Origin: Mesorhabditis belari
Lineage: Eukaryota > Nematoda > Chromadorea > Rhabditida > Rhabditidae
Assembly (NCBI GenBank): GCA_958450365.1
Contig: CAUEEP010000730.1
Span: forward strand, 1 to 64,000
DNA: 64,000 nucleotides
Direction: 5' to 3'
The position numbers and the translations under genes are program-made. Positions within the stretch are counted from its first letter, which is position 1; the number at the start of each line of letters is the position of its first letter. Below are positions 21,818-32,682 of the stretch, piece by piece. The notes beneath the pieces are model-generated. The model searched no databases and was not told where the DNA came from. It worked only from the letters and a program-made list of their open reading frames with translations.

Positions 21818-24800
21818 ATAAAGATTTTTGGAGAAAGATATTTTCGCACTCACCCACATAAAAGCTTGTTTCCACCTGGGAATCGTGAAAAAAATCGTGA
21901 TGTCAAAAAGGATTTTCTTTAAAAATAAAAGGATTAACGTTTAGAAAAGGAAAAAAAACAAATAAGGATTAGAAATTTTTGCAAAAGAAGGATTCGATTT
22001 CTTGAAAAGTTGATTAAAGAGAATTTGAAGTGAATGAGATTTTAGGTGTTTGTTGTTTGTTTTGTTTCCTTTTTTGTGTAATTCTTGAGATAACAACGGC
22101 ACTATTTATTGGAAAACTGAAAAGAAATAAGAAAATTCAAATAAACACAAAAGTAATTTAAAGAAAAAAGGAATTTTGAGAGATTTTGAGAATTGATCAA
22201 TTTAGAGAGGAAGTCGGGAACGATCGCTGGCTGAAACAAATTGAAATTATTGATGAAGTGATTGAAATTATTGAAATTATTGAAATGATTGAAATTATTG
22301 AAATTATTGAAATGATTGATGAAATTGCGAGTACAGCTGAAGTACAGCTGTACTTATAAAGTCAAAAGTGTTTAGCATTCATGAATCTATGAACTCCAAA
22401 ACTGATTGGCAAATGATTACATTCAAATACCCAAGTAGTAGTTTCCTTAAAGATTTTTAGTCTTAACAGTTGAATACTTTATTCAAATATAGTGATTTTG
22501 AACTTATTAGATTGAGGGAAAAAAGTTCTGACTCAGCTGTGAAAAATTCAATTTTTTTTGCTGATTTTTTGTGCTTATAGTCTTGTACGGTGTTTCATCT
22601 TTGTATTCCAGATGAGTTTTCAAGAGAAAAGAGCTTCGAGTTTTCATCAGCTATTGCTGGAAACGGAAACATTTGAAGAAAGTTGAAGCTTCGAAGTTCT
22701 TTGTTCTTTGAGAGTTCGCTTGGAGATCGAAAGCTTGAAGATCGAAAGCTTGAAGATCGAAAGCTTGAAGATCGAAAGCTTGGTGAACAAAAGCTTGGTG
22801 ATCAAAAGCTTGGTGATCGAAAGCTTGAAGATCGAAAGCTTGAAGATCGAAAGCTTTGAGGATCGAAAGCTTGGAGATCGAAAGCTTGGAGATCGATGTC
22901 AGAAAGTCGTAGATAATAATGCGTTATACTTTGAGGAATAATTGTTGTTATTTTTGTTAAAGTGCGCATAAAAATTGAATTTTTTCCAGCTGAATCAGGA
23001 TTTTTTTTCTCCTCAACCTAGTATTTGTGTTTTTTATGTGTTCGACTGTAGTTAGAGAGATATAAAAGTATAGTTTTGAGTATAGAAAGTATAGAAAGTT
23101 AGAAGAAAATTTTGTTCAGTGATCTTTTCGAGATCGTTTTTTTTTCTCTCCCACCTACCGAGTTGCCTCAACGCCGTCAGTCCAACGTGATGTGTGCGGC
23201 CCGTGCCTCGATAACTCCCTTGAACAAAACAATTAAATTTACACATTTCTATTCTCATTTATTTCTATTTTAATTGCTTTATATTTTTTGAAAATTACAG
23301 ACAAACTTTGTATTTTCAGCTGAAATTTTTTTCCTTGTACAACACCTGCCTTTCATGACGCTTTCACCAAAAAAAGGCATGTGAAAAGTTGAAAAAAGGG
23401 TTTAAATTGGTTCTTTAATGCATTTTTAATGCATTCTTAATATTTCTGAGTTCAACTTTTGATGAAAGATTCATTTTTGAATGGAAAATGGTGACTAAGA
23501 CTCAATTCTTTTTTCTCTTTTGTTACTCCAACAAAAAAACGAACAAAATCAAGAGATAATATCATATTTCTAGGAAAATAAGAAAACAATGAAAAAGAGA
23601 TGAAAAAGAGACTCGAAAGAGATTTTATTGTATTTCTTTTTACGTCTTTGATTTTTGAAAAGAAAAGAATTGTCTAGATTGGAGGAATGAAAGGGAATGG
23701 AGGGAATGGAAAAGAAAGTCTAGTGGATGACGAGGTGATTTGGATAAAGAAACAAGAACGAATGAAAGGAACACAAAAAGAAAGTCTAGTAAATCACCTC
23801 GTGATCTTTATCTAAATCACGAGGTGATTTGGATAAAGAAACACGTCTAATCTTAAATGTAATCCTAATCTTATTCATCAAAATATGAATGGCAAGAAGT
23901 TTGAGTTTAAATATTAACAATAACTGATAACTAGAATAGAACTAGAATCATTTATGGGTTAGAGTTAAGCCAAAACGAGCTCAAGACTTGTAAACCAAGT
24001 CCGGCCAGGCCTAGTTCTAAAGTTAAGTTCTAAAGTTTTTGCTTAGATTTATAGATTAGATTTATTTAAATCTCTTTAAACTATGCAATGACCGATAAGC
24101 TACTAAAATCACTACTCGTGCTTTGACAGAAAGTTTAGAAAAAATGGCAGCATTGGTCTGTTTGAAACATCTCATCTCATCTCAGTAGAAGCTTACATTA
24201 GTCAGCAATTGTCAGCAATTGTATTTGAAAAGTTTTGCTAGCTTTTACAACTACAAAATCTTCATGATCTGCCAAATTTACCGATTTCATTTCGGCTTTA
24301 GAAAACTTGAGATTTCAAATTTTCGAAGAGCTGCTAAAATTCAGCGTTTCTTGCAGTTTCCTCTACCGCATAAACAGCTTCACATTTTGTTTTTCCCCTC
24401 TAAATGCATGAAATTTTTGCTATTCCCTCATCACTTTTTCTGATTTGACACACTAAATCACGCTTTTCCTATAAAATATTCATCTCAGATCATCTTGAGG
24501 CTCATGTTCTCCGTTGACTCTTTTTTTTGAGGTGATAGTCGAGGAAATTTATCGCCGCGAAAGGGAGATTTGTGAATTGCTTGAAAATTGCTTGAAATTT
24601 TAACTTTTTAAGAAATTAATTAATTCTAGGCGACAAAATTTATCTTCACGCGACTGATTTGTTGGGAGAGATTCGTGAGGGGGAAAGAGGGGAAGAGGGG
24701 AAGAGGGGAAGAGGGGAATGAGGGGAATGAGAGGAGAACACCCCGGAAGTTTGATGTAAAAATGGGGAGATCAAGATTGAAATTGGGAAAGGGATATTAT

Positions 24801-25050
24801 TGGAAACATTTGGTAAAATTATTGGATTATTGGATTGGATTAAGAGCTGAAAGACTCGAAAATCAGATTCGAAAAGTTCGCTATAAACATCTCTTCAGAT
24901 ATCAGCTTCATAATCAGTGTGGCATGCGTTTATGTGCAAAAGGATTACAGTAAACTTAGAGATTTAAAGATATAGATTCAGTGTGTCAGATGGTTTGCAT
25001 TTTTGCGTTGAAAATTAAACATATTAACTTTCTCTAGGTTTTTTTTACAT
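21818..25050. other. Gene-poor region with weak exon candidates
   Basis: No complete gene was found. Noted items: a GAAATTATT repeat (22255-22320); a GC-rich block on the minus strand (about 23150-23222); a 15-bp-arm inverted repeat (23791-23830). A possible two-exon plus-strand unit lies around 24529-24720: a VIVEEIYRREREI segment spliced to DKIYLHATDLLGEI with fitting GT/AG phase, running into a GGGGAAGAG repeat. I do not recognise these residues. Confidence 0.4.
22728..22895. repeat. 15-bp minisatellite (AAGCTTGAAGATCGA)n
   Basis: About ten units, each with a HindIII-type AAGCTT. The unit length is a multiple of three, so all frames stay open; the resulting open frame (IESLK repeats) is an artefact of this. 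Confidence 0.9.
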
Positions 25051-25051
25051 C

Positions 25052-25287
25052 TACACTACTGGACAATGAAATATCATATTTGAAAAAAAGATCGTCACTT
25101 TCGCGCGTCTGTAACTCCCTTGTCTTTGAGTTTAAACTATTAGTGTTATACATTTTCTGAAAGCTCTTTTCAAGAGCTACACAATGGTAATATTAATATT
25201 TAGAAATACGGCAAAGACAAAGGAGTTACAGACGCGCGAAAGTGACGATCGTTTTTCAAATATGATATTTCATTGTCCAGTAGTGTA
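25052..25287. mobile_element. MITE, about 235 bp, 65-bp terminal inverted repeats, TA target site
   Basis: Both ends read CACTACTGGACAATGAAATA inward and remain paired for about 65 bp (including GTCACTTTCGCGCGTCTGTA), with TA on each side. The interior is short and non-coding. Fits a Tc1/mariner-type MITE. Confidence 0.9.
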
Positions 25288-25544
25288 CATATATCTCTAA
25301 ATTGGACAGTTTGTTCAGAAATTTTATTTATTTATTTATAAATTTACTCAACTTCAAATTTATAAATTTATTCAACAAATTCATTTATTCAACTTGATCT
25401 GGAAACTTACTAGATCCGTGTGCCAAATGGCTTTCATTTGAGGGTAAAGAGTTAAAAGATAGAAACTTTTAAAGACTTTTAAACTCCTTTTTAATTTTTG
25501 TTAAGTTCAAGATCAGTTTAACATTTCCCTAAAGGCAAACTCAC

Positions 25545-26713
25545 TTCCGAATCGGAAAAAGTTCGGGTTCAGTCCTTCCTCGTTCTCGAATTGATACTGA
25601 AAATCTTTCTTTCAGAGTTTTTTTGGTTATTATTTTCGATTTGTTAGTTAGAAATCGCAAGCTTTTAGAGAAATCTCGAACTTTTCCTCTAATCACCAAT
25701 TAAAAAACGTGAACTCAAAAATAAAGCATGGTAACTAGGGAGTCTTTTTTTCCAAAATAAATGTGGGAAAATGGGAAAATGGTGAAAATAGAATTCGAAA
25801 TGAATGCAGTTGTCTTATGGGGAGGAAATTACCCGTTAGCGATCGTTCTATCGTTCTATTTCTCATCCCTATTTGCATATTTCATCTTTCGATACGAAAT
25901 TGCTTTTTTTTGCTTTTTTTGCGATTTTTTGCTATTTTTGCCATTTTTGCCATTCAATTTCTATTCGTTTACCTATTTTAGGTTTTATGAGTAAGAAATT
26001 CCTCCTGAAAATCGATTCACGACTAATCAAATCTTGAAATTGAAAACAAAAATTTGTTATCTTGTTATATTTGTTTCCAAGAAACGTTTGATTTGTTTTA
26101 CGTGTGATCATTGTCAAACAAAATGCTCAATGAGATGCTTTTCCCAAGGGAAACAAATTTCGATTCACATGAGAGAAAAAAAGTGTGAAAATAACAAGAA
26201 TTTCTACAAAAACAATCCTACAAACATAACATTTCGACTTTACTAATTGAATTCATTGATCTATCGACTTGTTTGTGAATGTTTTCACAAAAATACCCCC
26301 TGAACACTCCAGTATAGTTGCAGCCGACTCACTGAGTACTGACTTAAAGCTTAATTCCCTCCAATAACATCACCTAAGCTTAATTTCAAAAAATTTGGAA
26401 GCTATTCAGTCTTTTTGGATAAACAACTAGAATAGAGATAGATTTTTCTATAAAAAATAAACTTGAATAGCTTAAGTAAGCTTGATTGTGAGTACATTTT
26501 TGCCTCTACACTTTGCCAGCTTGCCAGTTTGCCAGTTTGCCAGTTTGCTCCGAGAACGTAACTTGTACCCATCTCTTACGCTCAACTTATCCTATTTACT
26601 GTAAAAGAGAACTGGGTTTACGGTAAGTTATTCAAAAACTTCTTCAATACAAAACAAACCTCAGCTATGACGACAGCGGCAAGCAAGAGCCCCAATAAGA
26701 AGAATTTCATCAT
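25545..26713 (-). CDS. Candidate secreted protein, first two exons
   Basis: Minus-strand exon 26660-26713 encodes MMKFFLLGLLLAAVVIAE, a textbook signal peptide with an Ala/Glu cleavage region, followed by a GTTTGT donor. A second exon (25545-25596) follows a GATTTTCAG acceptor in phase, encodes YQFENEEGLNPNFFRFG and ends at a GTGAGT donor. Later exons were not found; the MITE at 25052 lies where they would be expected. No family recognised, and the second exon is less certain than the first. Confidence 0.45.
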
Positions 26714-26714
26714 G

Positions 26715-27187
26715 ATTTGAACAAACGGGGAAAGTCTTCGGAGTGAGACTGGGATTCAGAAGGATTTTCGGGGGCTGAGGGTTTCCTTTTATATGGGACG
26801 GGATTGGGTGATGGCAATTGGGAAGAAAAGAGGGGGTGAGAGGGAAAAAAGAAGACGTGCCCCCAGGAAAAGAAATTCTGGGCGGGGCTATCCGCCTACA
26901 ATTTATCCCCATCTCCAAATGAATATTTTCGTTTGTGTTCGTCCAGGAGGAAAAAAAAATAGAAGACATGTGGGCAAAAGTTAACCGTTTTTAAGCGATA
27001 CTTTGTCATGCGGAAGTACGAGTTTGAGCAACGAAATTTGCATCGTTTTTCACACTACGAAGAATAGCACAAATTACGTGAAAAAGAGTACATCCCAAGT
27101 CAAACAAAGATTACATTTTAATACTGGAACTTCTTGCTCTTGATGAGATAAACAAAGTGAAGAGAATCTTGCTGTGAAGGTGGCTTC
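26715..27187. other. Upstream region of the secreted-protein candidate; no gene seen
   Basis: A C-rich minus strand (26760-26960) probably forms promoter or 5' UTR of the minus-strand signal-peptide exon. No coding exon recognised on either strand. Confidence 0.4.
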
Positions 27188-27417
27188 GGGGATAGGCTAA
27201 TTTTCGCCATTTTATTTGCGCAACAGGGTCACGCAGATCACCATAACTTTCTTCTAAGTGGACCAATCTTTATGATTTTGGTGTCATTTTGTTGCACTTA
27301 TTGAGATCTACAAAATGACACCAAAATAATAAAGATTGACCCACTTAGAAGAAAGTTATGGCGAGTTGCGGAAAAGACCTAGTGGCGCAAATAAAATGGC
27401 GAAAATTAACTTACCCC
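27188..27417. mobile_element. MITE of the GGGGTAGGCTA family, short member (230 bp)
   Basis: Ends read GGGGATAGGCTAATTTTCGCC and its inverse (with CCATTTTATTTGCGC), matching the 775-bp element at 31517. A second, internal pair of arms (CAAAATGACACCAAAAT) makes most of it a hairpin. Flanking octamers TGGCTTCG and GGACTTCG are a plausible diverged 8-bp target duplication. Confidence 0.8.
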
Positions 27418-27891
27418 GGACTTCGCTGTTTTCCTCTTGAGCAAACCTTTCTAAAAAGTGCGTTCGACCACCGTAACCTTGCTGTTTTTGTGGTAAAAAT
27501 CGACTATTTCACTATCGACTCTCGACGAAGCCTCGTTTATTTGAAAACCTTTTATAAGGTCTCTATTTAGAACAAGCGAAAGCACTCACAAGCTCACTTG
27601 CTGCCTAAATTTAAGCAGCTGGAGTACGGTAGCATCACCTGGCAAGATATTTTATTGCATTTTAAGCTCCAATTTATCTTTTGCTTGTCGTGACCCAACC
27701 AAGCACTCCCCGAAAAGAAATCTTTTCCCTTTCCCAGGCCACACTCCATGCCGCAACCTTTACACGCAAATTGGCTAGAAAGATTTCAGGGTGTCATACA
27801 TTGACACTTTATTACGTCAATAATGATTTCTTCAGTTGGTCTTTTTTTAAAGTTTTTTGTAAATTTAGAACTTTTTTTTCCTTTTCAGGTA

Positions 27892-29971
27892 ATGAAATCG
27901 AGGTGTTTATGGGCGCTGGCACGCAGAGCTTCATCAAATGTAAGCATTTTGTTGTACTTTGTAAAAGTAAAGTGTTTTAAAAAGCTAGAAATATCTTATT
28001 ATTGCATATTTTCAAAAGCTAACTAATGCTTCTATATTTAGACAACGACGGCACCGATTTTGACACACAAAGAGACGGTCGAGCTACTCTACAAACAAGT
28101 CAAGTATGTTTTATTTTGTAAGAACTTTACCCAAAGCTTGTATCATTGAGCAAGTTTTATTTTTGGTCAATAGACAATAGATTTTCCAACTTTAGCGACG
28201 CTTTACAAATACCGGCTCCAAAGAATATACATGAGATTCAACTTGAACCTCGAAAAATGGTCGACTCTTATGCTCGGGTAACTTTTGTTTCCAAATATAG
28301 AGTTGTTACTAGTTTTGTTTTAACATAAAATTGCTAATTTTTGCCCGGTTTTTATCGTAAATTTCTTTAGGTTGCGGTACGATTGTCCGGAAGCGGAGAA
28401 GAGCGAAGACGTTACCTGACAGGCAAAGGAACCGTAAGAATGGGACGACTTTTGGAGGTACACATGTGATTCTTGTATATTCGCAATTTGTATTTAGGAT
28501 CTCGATCATTACGCGGTGTGGCTATGCTATTTGCACAATCGGGCCGATATAAATCAAGTTGATTCACCGCCATCTTTGCCTCGATCCATCGTAACCGGAT
28601 GTGTCGACCGAATTGGATATCATGGGTTAGTTTGTAAGTAGACTGTGACTTTATCTCTTTTTGCTTTTAGAGTCCTCGGTGATCGAGACCTCATTTTGGA
28701 CGGAAATGTATCGTGGGTTGGTCGATCATCGATGGAAACAACAATGCGCGTTTTTCAGGTGCACATTGTTTGCGTTTCAACTAAAATCTAATTTAGGCCG
28801 ATGAGGACAATCACTTGAAACAAATCCTGAAAGCTAACTTTGTTTTGGTAAGTGTTTTTAAAATAGAAAATATTTTGATCTTTGACTTTTTAGGTGTCGA
28901 GAGATGCAACAGATCTGAGTCGAGCGATGCCTGTTCATCCTTTAATGGCTTGTACTCCAGGTACGGGATTTCTAAATGTGTTTTAGAAAACGTAGTAATT
29001 ATTTAACTAAAAATGAGTGGTTCAGATGAAGCAGCCATTCTCCATCAAGGTGCTGAAGCAAATAATGAACGAAAATATAAGGTATCTTTGTAAATAAGTT
29101 ATCCTTTATGTTTAGTACCAAAGTACAGGTTTTAAAATAAAATCTTCAGGAAAAAAAATCATTGTTGAAAGTGCCACCAAGGGCTGATGAATGGACTGCT
29201 CTTCATCAACTTTTTCTCAACAATCTCAACCAAACGAATAGCGGAAATTACACTGTTGCTCTGAAGGTAAACCTTGTGGGTTTTTTTAGAGTTTCTTTTT
29301 TCAGCCAGGACACTGTTGGATGAAAGATAGTGAGATGAGAAATACGGAGTTGTGCTTTCCCGAGTTTCAGGTTTGTTTTGTTTTTTAATTCATTTAAACT
29401 CCTATTTTTAGAACATTTACGGCAAAGTTTTTGGCGGATTTCTGATGAGAGAGGCTGTTGAACTAGCATTCATCTGTGCTAAATATTTTTCGAAGGTTTT
29501 TTTGGATTTTAACGTTTGTCGTTACCATTATAGGGTCCCGTATCACTTGTGTCAACCGATGATATTCTCTTCCGAGAAGCGGTGAACATTGGAGATCTGA
29601 TTCAATTCACCGCAAGAGTCGTTTATACAGAGAAGCATTTTATGCAGGTTTGTTTTAAAAGGTTGCACATTCTTGCTCTTTCGATCTTTAGAATGCCTAT
29701 TGTTTTATGTCTTCTTCGGCATTATAGAGCTTTATTTTCAGCTACGAATCTATGCAGAGACTTGTGATGAGGATTTCAACGAAACCAAGATGACTAACGA
29801 ATTCTCGTTCACTTTCCGGGCTGACGATGCAAAAATTGTGAGTCTTCTTAGCCTTGTTACATTTATCTTTTTTCCAAGGTCCCAAAAGTTATCCCAGACG
29901 ACTACGGAGCGGGAATGTTGTATCTGAATGGAAAACGAAATTTCGAGAAAGTGAAAAGGTTTTGTATTTAA
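27892..29971 (+). CDS. ACOT9-like mitochondrial acyl-CoA thioesterase
   Basis: About 15 exons with introns of 40-60 nt join in frame to a protein of about 410 residues. It begins MKSRCLWALARRASSN, a basic, acid-free leader typical of mitochondrial import, three bases after a CTTTTCAG trans-splice-like acceptor. Two hotdog domains follow: the first around MGRLLEDLDHYAVWL and the acyl-CoA-handling region, the second around NIYGKVFGGFLMREAVELA and VSTDDILFREAVNIGD. This is the double-hotdog order of ACOT9/ACOT10 enzymes, which hydrolyse acyl-CoAs to free acids and CoA. The gene ends VKRFCI. AATAAA lies at 30041. Its last two exons have been copied into the amplicon at least four times. Confidence 0.9.
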
Positions 29972-30093
29972 GTTCATTAGCGTTTTTCTGTCTAGTATTT
30001 ATATTTTGCCATCTGTGATCTCTAGGAGTATTATGTTTTTAATAAACTCTAGTATTTGACGGCCTAGACTCTTGAAACACCCATAAACACTTC

Positions 30094-30760
30094 TTCTGGT
30101 CAATCGTTAGAGAATCAACTTGTACGGTGGGCAGTGATTTCCGATTCATATCAATACGTCCATGAAAAAGACGCGAAATTCCCCGACATCTAAGCATTAT
30201 TATTGAAACCTTATAAAATAAAAAAAGCGGTACTTTTCCAATATCGGGGGAGCGAAATGAAAATCAGGGGAGCAAATTTTGCCAGCGCTATGTCCTATAT
30301 TATAAAAATTACCACCATAAAATCCGCGAATTACCCGTTATTCTCACAAACTTTATATTGGATCACAAAAGTGACTTAAAATACCCAGCGAAATAGATCT
30401 TTTCCCTTTGAGCGGACTTTCATCAATTCGCCACAGTTGCAAATCCACGACTGGATGACTCCTTTGGTGACGAAATAATCGATTGCCGTCGATTACTTAA
30501 ACGCACAAATGTCGGAGAAGCGCATCGTCGTTAAAGTTAAAAAAAACGTTGCAGTTAAAATTCGCTCCTGGAAATGCATTTTTTGTGGGGGCAAAATTTG
30601 CTACCCTAATTCTCATTTCGCTCCCCCGATATTGGAAAAGTACCAAAAAAGCAACTTCTCAATTTGTAGCCCTGGCAAGTAATCTAGTACCCGAAGAAGG
30701 GGTAGATCCCGGAGAACAGCAAAATCGAGGTGAGTTTCCTAAGACATAAAAGTTGTGATA
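30094..30760 (-). pseudogene. F-box gene 5' fragment, split by a transposon
   Basis: The minus strand matches the first exons of the F-box gene (region encoding MNRKSLPTVQVDSL back towards the F-box). It abuts the ACOT 3' UTR at about 30094, so the rest of the gene is missing. A 416-bp element (30229-30644) interrupts it within an intron. The sequence beyond (30780-31215) matches the upstream region of the other F-box copies. Confidence 0.8.
30229..30644. mobile_element. 416-bp TIR element with 8-bp target duplication AAAAAAGC
   Basis: Ends read GGTACTTTTCCAATATCGGG and its inverse; the octamer AAAAAAGC is present on both sides and only once in the uninterrupted copies at 45050 and 47915. 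An 8-bp duplication fits hAT-like or P-like DNA transposons. No transposase inside. Confidence 0.9.
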
Positions 30761-31215
30761 AAGAGCCAAAAAAAAATTGAGTTGACTATCTGAAAAAAGA
30801 AATAAAACGAGAAAAACCATAAGAAACACGAAACTCATGCTTTACAAAAGCGATTGCAAGGTTTTTCTAGGAAATTCTCATTTGGTTTGTAATTGGAACG
30901 CTAGCTTATAAAGTCAGAAAAAAAACATCCAAGTAATATAACAACTATAAATATTAAAGGGGGTATTCCGGCATTGAAAAATCACAGCATAATTTTGGAG
31001 CTATCTGCTTCGGTCATTCATTGGTTCAAATAATCTCTCCTCCTTGATTTTCATTCAATCTTCATATAGTCTATTCAAAAATACAAAAACACTGAGGCAT
31101 AATGGCATATTTAGCCATGAAAAGGAAGCAAAACTAAAATCCGAGATCAATTATTTATGATGTATGTATTATACAAAATGAATACAAAATCAGAATACAA
31201 AATGTATTCTGATGG

Positions 31216-31516
31216 GGTCTTCTATACTTTTCCGTAAAATATCCGCATTATCGGCAGAGATTGACCAAGAGGGGCACTATGTATTAGGCCGTCCAGAAAA
31301 TCTTTTCGTGTAGAGGAGATGAAGACGCATCTTTTATGCACGATAAAACCATGATTTCACCGGTGACTTCAAATTTTCCATATACTTTGATTCTTAAGTA
31401 TCGAAATTCTGCGTCGAATCGGCTCACGTCATTTGGCCACCACATCCGGCTGACATTCCCTTGTTAGTTTCTTTTTGTACTATTGACCGAGAGAGGCACT
31501 ATGTATTGGAAAATCG
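31216..31516. other. Amplicon spacer with a short internal duplication
   Basis: No gene seen. GAGGGGCACTATGTATT near 31270 recurs as GAGAGGCACTATGTATT near 31490, suggesting a duplicated mariner-like terminus before the hAT-like insertion. Confidence 0.5.
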
Positions 31517-32291
31517 GGGGTAGGCTACTTTCCGCCATTTTATTTGCGCAACAGGGTCATTTGCGCAACTTTAACACTGTATTAAGCACTCGAATTTTTA
31601 ATCATTATTTTAATTTTTGAGCTTTTTTTTTATTGTTTTTTTATTTTCTTCTATTTTTTATGAAATCTTCCAATTTTTTGCACAATCTTCCAATATTTAT
31701 CTAAATTAGTCCTTTCTAAGAGCTAATAACCATTAGTAAAATATTTTATCGCTTTAACAAAAAAGTGCAACCGATAACAATGAAAGTTAGGACAACAATA
31801 GCAATGAAATTTAGGACAACAATAAAAATCAAATTTTTTAATATAAGTCAAAAGCTGAGAAAGATGTTGCACAAAATCGCAACCGGGCAAGCGACCATTA
31901 GAAATAGCAGTAAAACGTTGCTTTTGTCGAGCCAATACAGTTTTCTTCCGTGTGTAGCTTTGTCCAACAGTGAGATTGATAGCCGATGAAAGCTTGAAAC
32001 GGTTGATTATTGGCGTCATTTCTTCGTAAAGTCTGACCGCATTATACGATGGATGCGGATTCTTGGGAAAATGCGGAAAATTAGTTAACAATGGTTTTTA
32101 AGAATAAACAAAACCGTACTAGAATTTTAAACAACAAAAAAAAACGTCAAAAACTCCCTTAAAAAAAACGTCCCTTAAAAACGTCAAAAAAGTTGCGCAA
32201 ATGACCCTGTTGCGCAAATAAAAAGTTGCGCAAACGTACTTGCGCAAATGACCCTGTTGCGCAAATAAAATGGCGGAAAGTAGCCTACCCC
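31517..32291. mobile_element. 775-bp TIR element with 8-bp target duplication GAAAATCG
   Basis: Terminal inverted repeats of at least 50 bp start GGGGTAGGCTACTTTCCGCC and include GCGCAACAGGGTCATTTGCG. Perfect octamers GAAAATCG lie at 31509-31516 and 32292-32299. The 122-residue open frame on the minus strand inside has no recognisable transposase motif. Probably a hAT-like non-autonomous element; the 230-bp element at 27188 is a deletion relative. Confidence 0.9.
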
Positions 32292-32630
32292 GAAAATCGT
32301 CCAGAAAATCTTTGCATTCCTTTTACACATTTTCGTTGAAAAATAACAAATTCATCAATTAACCTATGGTTTTCTCTGAGAATTTGGCTATATACCAAAC
32401 TTTTTGTCCTCTATCTTTTATCTATTGACACCAAGATATGTTTCCTTAGTTAAAGTGTCTAAACCACATTATGAAGCCATCGCCATTTTTGACTACCCGA
32501 CTTCACGCTCCGAAAAAAATCCAGAAATAAGACATTTGAAACCAGTTTTAATCTTATTTTGCAGAAAAATAATTGACCTTTCTAATGAAACAAACCGTAG
32601 TTCTTATGGTTTTTATCGTTTTAATTCTTT
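32292..32630. mobile_element. Diverged mariner-type MITE remnant
   Basis: The interior matches the 5903-6425 MITE (for example TTTTTGACTACCCGACTTCA and TTTTGCAGAAAAATAATTG), but the 3' terminus is lost where F-box upstream sequence begins. Confidence 0.7.
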
Positions 32631-32682
32631 TTTTCAGACAGTCAACTATCTACAGCGTTGCTGTTACTGGCGGATTGTTCGC

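Noticed and set aside
22708..22941. Protein with IESLK repeats
   Set aside because: Produced by a 15-bp satellite whose unit is a multiple of three; no conserved signal.
31723..32091. 122-residue minus-strand frame inside the 775-bp element
   Set aside because: No DDE motif, zinc finger or dimerisation domain visible, and composition follows the AT-rich background; not supported as a transposase.
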